Shown here piece after piece: positions 8,702 through 15,656 of a stretch of DNA of 64,000 nucleotides; positions within the stretch are counted from its first letter, which is position 1; every line of letters begins with the position of its first letter. Below the pieces are notes generated by a model. The model was not told where the DNA came from. It was given only the letters and a program-made list of their open reading frames with translations, and ran no database searches. The stretch comes from DVED01 sp963838375 (GTDB lineage: Bacteria; Cyanobacteriota; Cyanobacteriia; Cyanobacteriales; Geitlerinemataceae), in assembly GCA_963838375.1 (NCBI GenBank), contig CAWIQY010000021.1, positions 515,113 to 579,112 on the forward strand, given 5' to 3'. A program made the translations under genes and the position numbers.

Positions 8702-8774
8702 TGGCTCAGGCGGGATTTGAACCTGCGACCTTGGGCTTATGAGTCCCCTGCTCTAACCACTGAGCTACTGAGCC
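8702..8774 (-). tRNA. tRNA-Met (CAU anticodon, elongator type)
   Basis: The minus strand from 8774 folds as a cloverleaf. The acceptor pair is GGCTCAG/CTGAGCC with discriminator A, the D stem GCTC/GAGC, the anticodon loop CTCATAA with CAT, and the T loop TTCAAAT. CCA is not encoded. The acceptor and D arm resemble elongator tRNA-Met rather than initiator. A tRNA-Ile with a lysidine-modified CAU cannot be formally excluded. There is one A-C mismatch in the T stem and mismatches at the ends of the anticodon stem. Its 3' half is duplicated at 7789-7832. Confidence 0.9.
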
Positions 8775-9430
8775 TTCTTTTGGTTTGCCGTTTTCTACAA
8801 TAACACATCTAACGCCAAATTCAACCCCAATCGCCAGAATGTAAAATTTAGTAAAGTTATGAAACTGATAACGTTTAGCTATGCTAGCTTAATGGTGTGG
8901 ACATCAAAATCTCACATCAGAGATTTTTAAGGTAGCCGAAAATGTAAGGTCACCAAAAACCAAATGCGGGCTAAAGCTCTGGTGTCCCCTGCCGAAAGCC
9001 CAACTTCAATTCTCACTTTCCAGCTACTACATTGGAGTGGCAAGTTGTTTTTAAACGAAGGCAACACCAAACCCGAAGCCCGGAAAGGTACAGTGGCTAG
9101 GAAAACCTTGGTAGAGATTTGAAGACTTTGTAAACCTTTAGTTGTTAACTCGTTCGCATTTCAGAACCTCTAATCCTTAGAGTCGATTTCTTTGAAAAAT
9201 CTGTCGCTTATAATGTGCCGAGCCTAGCTACCGAATAGCTAGGCTCTCGTCGTTGCGATCGCCCTGACCGACTTCTCCACAAACCCTCTCAATGTATTTT
9301 GAATTCTAGAGACTTTTTGTCTGGGGGCAAAATTCTCAGGTTGAGATTCGATCGTTAGTTTTGTTTGCCTCACAATATTTGCCCCACAATAGTAGAGAGG
9401 AGTGAAGCTGACTATTAGGACGAAGATCCC
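8775..9430. other. 650-base gene-free region, possible structured RNA
   Basis: No open frame with coding character was found on either strand. The stretch 8930-9140 has several segments that could pair, for example GGTCACCA (8951) with TGGTGTCC (8980). The region ends with the strong 11-bp hairpin at 9220-9246. I compared it by eye with tmRNA, RNase P RNA, SRP RNA, cobalamin and TPP riboswitches and matched none. It may hold a non-coding RNA or just the promoter region of the HetZ-related gene. Confidence 0.35.
9220..9246. terminator. 11-bp hairpin, possible terminator
   Basis: GAGCCTAGCTA (9220-9230) and TAGCTAGGCTC (9236-9246) pair perfectly around CCGAA. No T-run follows, so it may be a factor-dependent terminator or the 3' stem of a small RNA. 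Confidence 0.5.
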
Positions 9431-10561
9431 ATGGCAACGGCGGCAGATGTTGTAAAAGTTTGGAAGTTACGGTTTCAAATCGACTATGGGGATTGGAATG
9501 AGACCACCCAGGACAGTGTGTTGGGCTGGTTGATGGGAGAAAATTCCGATCGAATTGCTCAAATGAGCGATCGCCAATTCCAGATTGTTACACAGTCCAT
9601 GGAGTTCCGCTATGGAATCTTGCGGCAACGATACTTGGGCGTTTCTCCAGAAACCGCCTACCAAAATTTAATTCGGCGCTTGAGCAGTTTAGTGATGCTG
9701 CGCAACAAAATCCAGACCTGGGTATCCCTGAGTCGAGATCGCCGCCGGACGGTGGTAGATGTGGTGCAAGAAATCGTGCAGGAGATGCTCAAAAGCGATC
9801 GCTACCTGCAACAACAGATGGCTTGGATTGCCCAGTGTACCACCGAAACCCGCTGGCGAAATGCTCTTATTCTGGCTAGTTTGGAAGAGTATTGCTTGCG
9901 TCCTATCCGCAATCAACCCCTCCTCGTCTATCGCTTTGTCAACTATCTTCGCCGTTCCCAGAAAGGGGGATTAACGCAGGTTCCCACCCAAGAACTCGTC
10001 CGCATCGTGTCCTCGGAAATCGGTGATGCTGAGGCAGACGATTCCATTAATTTACTCGATACACAAACAGTCGCCGAATACGAAGCGCAGCAAGCGTGGG
10101 AAGAACAACAGGCTTTGCGACTGGATGTACAGCAAGAATTTGCCACCTATCTGGCGCAGAAAGTCGATCCCATGGCTGCCGAGTGGCTGCAACTCTATCT
10201 AACGGGTCGATCGCAAGAAGCGATCGCGACACGACTCAAGATCCCGATCGAAAAAGTCTACCGCTTGCGAGAAAAAGTCAGCTATCATGCCGTGCGAGTG
10301 TTTGCCTTCAAGCATTCGCCGGAACTGGTGGCGAACTGGTTGGGTACTTCTCTCCAAGAGAGTAATCTGGGTTTGACCCCCTCTCAGTGGCAACAGTTTC
10401 TCGATGGTCTTAGTCCCATTCAATCTCAAATTATCGATCGCCTCAAAGCCGGTAGTTCCATAAAAGAAATTGCCCGTGCCTTGCAGCTCAAACCCTCGGC
10501 GGTAGCAAGCGAGTGGAACAAACTCTATCTTGCCGCTCAGTCTTTGCGCCAGGGATCGTAA
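9431..10561 (+). CDS. HetZ-related protein
   Basis: A 376-residue soluble protein that resembles the HetZ-related family of cyanobacteria. HetZ itself is needed for heterocyst differentiation in Anabaena, and relatives occur widely in non-heterocystous strains with unknown roles. The N-terminal two thirds are helical and rich in W and R (SRDRRRTVVDVVQEI, RPIRNQPLLVYRFVNYLRR). The C-terminal part holds two helix-turn-helix-like segments, SQEAIATRLKIPIEKVYRLR (about 257-276) and SSIKEIARALQLKPSAVASE (about 338-357), similar to sigma region 4. This suggests DNA binding. It is followed by the GspE-N-like gene, an order reminiscent of hetZ-patU. The family call is from memory of the pattern and should be checked by profile search. 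Confidence 0.6.
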   Translation: MATAADVVKVWKLRFQIDYGDWNETTQDSVLGWLMGENSDRIAQMSDRQFQIVTQSMEFRYGILRQRYLGVSPETAYQNLIRRLSSLVMLRNKIQTWVSLSRDRRRTVVDVVQEIVQEMLKSDRYLQQQMAWIAQCTTETRWRNALILASLEEYCLRPIRNQPLLVYRFVNYLRRSQKGGLTQVPTQELVRIVSSEIGDAEADDSINLLDTQTVAEYEAQQAWEEQQALRLDVQQEFATYLAQKVDPMAAEWLQLYLTGRSQEAIATRLKIPIEKVYRLREKVSYHAVRVFAFKHSPELVANWLGTSLQESNLGLTPSQWQQFLDGLSPIQSQIIDRLKAGSSIKEIARALQLKPSAVASEWNKLYLAAQSLRQGS

Positions 10562-10799
10562 ATTTCACCCACACAAACTGCCTAAAATCAAACTATCATA
10601 GGTAATAACCCGGACATGACTGAAAGTCCGCTCATCGAAATGTTTCGTGGGTCATCGATTGTCAATTAGCAGTCGATCGTAAGTTGAGCTCTAATACCCG
10701 CGAAAAAAGACAGTCATATTCCGTAATCTCCGCTTGTCGAGAGCATAGGTTATCTTGGGTGCAAGTGCTGCTAATTTAATCGCTCTTGCGGATGCTTCG

Positions 10800-11801
10800 A
10801 TGAATTCCGAACAGACATTTAGGTTGATCGACCAGCTCATTCCCTTTGAAGTTTGTCTTTACCATCAGGTGATCCCATTATCCCTCGAAGGTAGCCTACT
10901 CTATTTAGGCATGGTCGATCCAGAAGACTACTCGGCTCTGTCTTATCTACGTCAGTTAGTCGGTTATTTGAATTGTTCTTTAGTCCCCAAGGAGATTTCC
11001 TTAGAAGACCACCAATCTCTGCTGTCGGCTTACCTCAATTACACCAGCCGCGCTCAAGAAAAAAAGCGAAAAGCAGCGGATAGCCAAGCATCAGAGTTGA
11101 TAGAATCGTCGAGAGAATCATTGGCTCCCACAGAGTCTTTACCCTCCGATATTCGCCCTGCCAAAACGGAAGGTTTATCTCCTAATAAAGTACAGACTTT
11201 AAACATCCACGCCCAGCACTTAGCGAGTCCTATGGAAGTTCTCGCTCAGTTACCGCCGCCCCAATTGCTTCAGGAATTACTGGGCAGAGTGTTGATGGGT
11301 GGAATTGGTCGATTGTATTTTGCGCGACAAGCCGATTGTGGTCGCATTCTGTGGAGCCAAGATGGAGAGTTAAAGTCTGTCTTGGAAAATTTGCCGTTAA
11401 GCGTGTTTCAAGCGGCAATTAACGAATTAAAGCGTTTAACTGGCTTACCATTAATTCCGGTCAAACGGGCTAAGCAAATTGAAATTGAAAAATTATATCA
11501 AACCAAATTGCTGTTATTACGATTTCGAGTGACTCGGAGCGCTCATGGAGAAGAGGGAACGCTACAGGTTTTGCGAGGGGCTGCTCTGAAGTTTTATCAA
11601 CAGCAAAAGTTAACGAATTTGAGTCAAGAAGCATTAACGGCTGCCCAGCAACTTCAGAAAAAGATTCGAGCCATGCGGGAATATTGCGATCGTAATCCCA
11701 ATTTAACGTCGAATCCACCGGAATTGGTGGGTGCGATCGAACAAATTTTACAATACGTGCAAAAAGAAGTCGATCGCTTTCCGAAATCGGCAGGGGGATA
11801 G
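10800..11801 (+). CDS. GspE/PilB N-terminal-like protein without an ATPase domain
   Basis: The N-terminal 80 or so residues (LIDQLIPFEVCLYHQVIPL and LYLGMVDPEDYSALSYL) match the GspE_N/MshEN fold that opens type II secretion and pilus ATPases. A low-complexity charged linker follows (about 95-150). The C-terminal region (GGIGRLYFARQADCGRILWS, LQVLRGAALKFYQQQKL) has the feel of the pre-ATPase part of PilB, but no Walker A or B motif is present. It may be a regulatory relative. It lies about 240 bases after the HetZ-related gene on the same strand, in the place where patU follows hetZ in other cyanobacteria, so it could be a PatU-type protein, which I cannot confirm. An upstream TTG (10755) is an alternative start. 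The ATG at 10800 is preferred. Confidence 0.55.
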   Translation: MNSEQTFRLIDQLIPFEVCLYHQVIPLSLEGSLLYLGMVDPEDYSALSYLRQLVGYLNCSLVPKEISLEDHQSLLSAYLNYTSRAQEKKRKAADSQASELIESSRESLAPTESLPSDIRPAKTEGLSPNKVQTLNIHAQHLASPMEVLAQLPPPQLLQELLGRVLMGGIGRLYFARQADCGRILWSQDGELKSVLENLPLSVFQAAINELKRLTGLPLIPVKRAKQIEIEKLYQTKLLLLRFRVTRSAHGEEGTLQVLRGAALKFYQQQKLTNLSQEALTAAQQLQKKIRAMREYCDRNPNLTSNPPELVGAIEQILQYVQKEVDRFPKSAGG

Positions 11802-11865
11802 AGCGTTCTCGAACCTTCTTAAAGTGAAAATAAGAAGGGTTTAAAGTCGAGTCTTAACTTCTCGT

Positions 11866-14703
11866 CTAACCCGATTTTGAGGAAAGTTCTAAGGCTTTTC
11901 GTTGGTAAAATTCGGCTTCGTGCGATCGTCCTTGTTTTTGCAGGACTTGACTCATATTCGCATAAACACCGGCAAGGTTTGGGCTGAATTGAATAGCCCT
12001 GTGGTAGCAGGCAATTGCTTCATCCAATTGTCCTTGGAGATAAGCTATATTTCCCACATTGGCATGAGCTTCGGCGAAGTCGGGTTTGAGTTCGATGGCT
12101 TTAGAATAGGCGCGAATTGCCGCTTGTGATTTGCCCTGAGCTTGCAAGGCATTACCGAGAGTTTTATAAATGTCTGCGGAATTTGGCTGGGTTTTTAGCG
12201 CTTGATAACAAGCCACTATCGTTTCTTCTAGTTTTTCTGACGTTAATTGTGGGGAAGTGGGTTGAGTTTTTGATTCAGTTTTGGTAGATAGAGTCGGTGT
12301 GACGGCAATTCTAGGTGTATTTTTAACTAAACCCGAAGGCGTTAATTTCCAAGTTGCATCGGAAATGTAACCGATTCCACCATAGCCCATGCCTTTGGGA
12401 AATGCTGCCCCAGCAAGTTCGTGATTTCGCTGAGCTTCAATTCCTTTCCAAGCTTGTGTTTGCCCGCCAGAAAGATGCCCGTAATTGTGATTTTGGTGAA
12501 CGGCAGTAATCACTTGAGTCGCATCGATAACCGGGTGTCCGGCGGCTAAAGCCCGGTAAACCATGGCGATATCCCAAGCTGCACGTCCGACGGCAAAGGG
12601 GGGAATTTCCGACCATAAGTTTTTGGTAAAAATAAAGAAGTCGATCGCGCAATCGGGATGTAAGTCATCTTGCTTTAATACGAGTTCTCGCAGTCCGCTT
12701 TCCCAGTTAGGATTGGTAAAGTTAATCGATCCGGGAATGTCGAAATTTCGCCGCTGTCCGACGATGAGAAATTCTTTAAATTGAGTTGCGACCTTTTCGA
12801 TGGCGGGAATCAAATCGCTTAAAAAGATGATGTCGGCGTTGGTATAAATGAGAACATTACTCGAGGCTAAGTTTTGGGCAGTATTAAACAATCCACTAAT
12901 TGTCGGAGTGCCGTACTCATTGCGATCGACATTAGGAACGTAGCGCAATCCCAACTCTCGCGAAATCTCTTCGACACCTTCTTCATGTCCCAATACAATA
13001 ACTTCCGGCTTGGGTTGCAGTGTCATCCAGGTTTGAATGGCATTTTTTTGAATCATGCCGGGATGTCCTTGGAAGGGTTTTGTGGTGGTGAAGATTGTTA
13101 AGCTAGCTTGTCGATTTGAGTTCTCTTGTAAGGAGGATAAACGATTGAATATCGTTTGAGCTTCGGAAAAATTCGGTACTGCTTGTAAGACAGCCCGAAC
13201 AGATTGCATAGCTAATTCGATCGATCCCACTTTTTCCGCAGCTTGTGCTAAATACCAAGTGACGCGCCAGTGATTGCATCCCAAATTAATCGCCGTTTGA
13301 AACTCTGAAATAGCCTGACGATCTTGTCGGCGCTGTTGCAGGATTAGACCCGACCAAAATCTTAAATAGCTATCATTTGGATAGTACGATCGATAATGTA
13401 AAACACCACCTCCTCCCGGATTACACATGACTGGAGAAGCATTGGCAATTTGGCGATCGGTATCAAACAGTTCTTCGATATTTTGCGAGTGTAAACTCAC
13501 GGAAAAATGCGATGCTGAATCTCCTAAAGATTCGATAAATAATTCAGCCGCAGAAGGTGTTGTTCCCATTAAATCTTGAAGCGTCACGGGTTGGTCGAGC
13601 AACCTTTCCCCAACGGGTACACCCCAAATTCGCTGGCGCTTGGGCTGTTGCATCAATTTTTCGTAAATGGGATTGAGTTGTTTTGCGGCATTTTCTGCCC
13701 CAAAATACTGTTTGGCATACTCGCGGGCATTGCGTCCCAATCTTGCCCGTTCTTCGGGATAGTGGTAGAGATATTCGATCGCCTCTTTATATTCTTTTTC
13801 GCTATGAACAATTAAGCCTGTTTTGTTATGTTTAACGAGTCGTTTAACCCCTCCATACGGAAATACGACAGGCGGAACTCCTGCATACATCACTTCTTGC
13901 AAATTCAACTCAGCCGCCGCATAGGTTTCTTCGCACAGAGGGTAGCCATAAACGTCTAAAACTTCGATAACGGATTTGATATCTTCGACATAGCCGCGAA
14001 AATCAAACCGTGCTGCGGCACCAAGCTGTTGAGCTTGTTGGGATAAATAGTTTTGGATACCACCACCACAGACGATAAACCGCACGTTGGGAATATCAAC
14101 GGCTGCACTCATCGGTACGTAGCGGGGGTGCATTTTGATAAAGTCCACCATGCCGATGTAGCCGACATTAAATGTCTCGTGCGATCGAGATTGGCAGTGA
14201 GAAAAGCGAGCAAAGTCAGTGCCAGCAATTACCATTCCTGTTTTCGTCGCTTTCACCTCGCTGGGTAAGTTTTGAAACGCCGGATGTTCGTAAGTGTAAG
14301 GACTACAGGCTAACGCAAAATCGGAGAATTTGATTAATTCTTGAGTGATGATTTGTGGGATTTGGTCTCCCGAAATATGAAACCAAAGTAATAGACGCCC
14401 TGCGGGCAGTTTCGATCGTAGTACGTCATAAATTTCGGGATTGTTCCAAAAATGAACGTGTACGATATCTGCCGCTTCTATTTCCTGTTGAATTGCCGAT
14501 CGATCTGAGTGGCCACTGACTACGATAGATCCTGATTTCTGAGCGAGTTCAACAGCTTTTGGGTCGGCTGGAAGCAGGGAGAGCAGGCGATGTTGGTAAC
14601 TTCGATCGAAGAATGATGAATACTTAGCTGTAGAGATTGCCGAGCGAGCTGCACCGCCGAAAGATAGATGATTTATAATATGGAGAATTTTGAAATTTTT
14701 CAT
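11866..14703 (-). CDS. Large glycosyltransferase: GT4 domain, TPRs, second GT-A-like domain, TPRs
   Basis: About 945 residues. The first 350 are a GT4/GT-B glycosyltransferase: KILHIINHLSFGGAARSA at the start, then VGYIGMVDFIKMHPRYV, and ELNLQEVMYAGVPPVVFPYG with the nucleotide-sugar-binding Glu. TPR-like repeats follow at roughly 455-525 (YLRFWSGLILQQRRQDRQAI). A second catalytic-type domain spans about 530-790 (LTIFTTTKPFQGHPGMIQ, SSNVLIYTNADIIFLSDLI), in which TNADI resembles a DxD site of GT-A enzymes. Classic TPRs end the protein at about 850-940 (GNALQAQGKSQAAIRAYSKA). ATG 14703 has GGAG six bases upstream and is preferred over 14715. It probably builds a surface glycan or modifies proteins, and it is the last gene of the minus-strand glycan block. 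Confidence 0.85.
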   Translation of the reverse strand: MKNFKILHIINHLSFGGAARSAISTAKYSSFFDRSYQHRLLSLLPADPKAVELAQKSGSIVVSGHSDRSAIQQEIEAADIVHVHFWNNPEIYDVLRSKLPAGRLLLWFHISGDQIPQIITQELIKFSDFALACSPYTYEHPAFQNLPSEVKATKTGMVIAGTDFARFSHCQSRSHETFNVGYIGMVDFIKMHPRYVPMSAAVDIPNVRFIVCGGGIQNYLSQQAQQLGAAARFDFRGYVEDIKSVIEVLDVYGYPLCEETYAAAELNLQEVMYAGVPPVVFPYGGVKRLVKHNKTGLIVHSEKEYKEAIEYLYHYPEERARLGRNAREYAKQYFGAENAAKQLNPIYEKLMQQPKRQRIWGVPVGERLLDQPVTLQDLMGTTPSAAELFIESLGDSASHFSVSLHSQNIEELFDTDRQIANASPVMCNPGGGGVLHYRSYYPNDSYLRFWSGLILQQRRQDRQAISEFQTAINLGCNHWRVTWYLAQAAEKVGSIELAMQSVRAVLQAVPNFSEAQTIFNRLSSLQENSNRQASLTIFTTTKPFQGHPGMIQKNAIQTWMTLQPKPEVIVLGHEEGVEEISRELGLRYVPNVDRNEYGTPTISGLFNTAQNLASSNVLIYTNADIIFLSDLIPAIEKVATQFKEFLIVGQRRNFDIPGSINFTNPNWESGLRELVLKQDDLHPDCAIDFFIFTKNLWSEIPPFAVGRAAWDIAMVYRALAAGHPVIDATQVITAVHQNHNYGHLSGGQTQAWKGIEAQRNHELAGAAFPKGMGYGGIGYISDATWKLTPSGLVKNTPRIAVTPTLSTKTESKTQPTSPQLTSEKLEETIVACYQALKTQPNSADIYKTLGNALQAQGKSQAAIRAYSKAIELKPDFAEAHANVGNIAYLQGQLDEAIACYHRAIQFSPNLAGVYANMSQVLQKQGRSHEAEFYQRKALELSSKSG

Positions 14704-14775
14704 ATGAAACTCCACTTGCGTGGAAGGTTTTTAAAAATATGGGACTACGCACATTTGGTGTACTATCAACACATT

Positions 14776-15633
14776 TCACCTACCTAAAACCAGACCTGGA
14801 TTTCTATAAGTTCGCAAAATTTCATCTGAAAAATTCCGATCGATTTCCGTTGGAGCGATTGCTTTTGCAATTAAGCAGATACGTGAAACTGCAAATCTTT
14901 GGCCGGGGAGGGCAGGAGACTGTTTTAGGATTTTGATCGTACTATCAAGAGGTTCAAACAAAGAGCTTTTCAATAGTTCTTTCAAGCAAGAAACTGTAGG
15001 AGCCCACCAAGTCGTCATGTCCGAATAAATTCTATCTCGCTCCGGCGGACAACCATTATAAACCATAAACGATGCACTTTGGTCGTCTATAATGGCTGTT
15101 TCTAAGAGTAAGAATCCTCCTGTTTTGATAACGCTCCGAGATTGCGATAGAACGAACATTGGATCTCTGACATGATACAAAAGACCCAAATTTTGAACGA
15201 TATCAAAAAGACGATTCGAGCGATCTCGATCTTCATATTTATGTTGTAAATATACCTCGAATTTTTCTTGTAGATAAACATCTAAACGCTCGGCAAGATT
15301 ATAAGGAGATATATTGTAGTAAGGAATAACGTTACTTTTCAACACTTGGCGACAAAACAAAAAGTTTTGATACTGTTTATAAAAACAGTCAGTAGCGATC
15401 GTCATTCGCGCTCCGAGTTTTTCCGCTTCAAATGCCCATAAACCATCAAAACTACCAATATCAAGCACTACTTTATTATGATAGTCAATATTTCTCCGAG
15501 TGGCTCGAATCAAGTTCCACAAGCTATCAAAATTCAAGCCAGGTGTCACTAAACCGTCACCTAAATCGATCTTGTGATACCAGGGTTTTAGCCTCTCAAT
15601 TTCTTGTTTGATTTCTTCTACTAACATTTCCAT
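14776..15633 (-). CDS. SAM-dependent methyltransferase, CmoB/DUF1698-like
   Basis: A 285-residue class I methyltransferase. The SAM site VVLDIGSFDGLWAFEAEKLG begins near residue 55. The lead-in PWYHKIDLGDGLVTPG is the signature of the DUF1698 (Methyltransf_9) group that contains CmoB, and NLGLLYHVRDPMFVLSQSR is the matching post-core block. In glycan clusters such enzymes probably methylate sugars or lipid carriers rather than tRNA. It lies 23 bases downstream of the 996-residue fusion gene and just upstream of the double glycosyltransferase, so the three probably form one transcript. Confidence 0.85.
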   Translation of the reverse strand: MEMLVEEIKQEIERLKPWYHKIDLGDGLVTPGLNFDSLWNLIRATRRNIDYHNKVVLDIGSFDGLWAFEAEKLGARMTIATDCFYKQYQNFLFCRQVLKSNVIPYYNISPYNLAERLDVYLQEKFEVYLQHKYEDRDRSNRLFDIVQNLGLLYHVRDPMFVLSQSRSVIKTGGFLLLETAIIDDQSASFMVYNGCPPERDRIYSDMTTWWAPTVSCLKELLKSSLFEPLDSTIKILKQSPALPGQRFAVSRICLIAKAIAPTEIDRNFSDEILRTYRNPGLVLGR

Positions 15634-15656
15634 TGTACAATTATTTTAGATGAAGT

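Noticed and set aside
8880..9250. tmRNA, RNase P RNA, SRP RNA or a cobalamin/TPP riboswitch
   Set aside because: Conserved core sequences of these RNAs could not be found.
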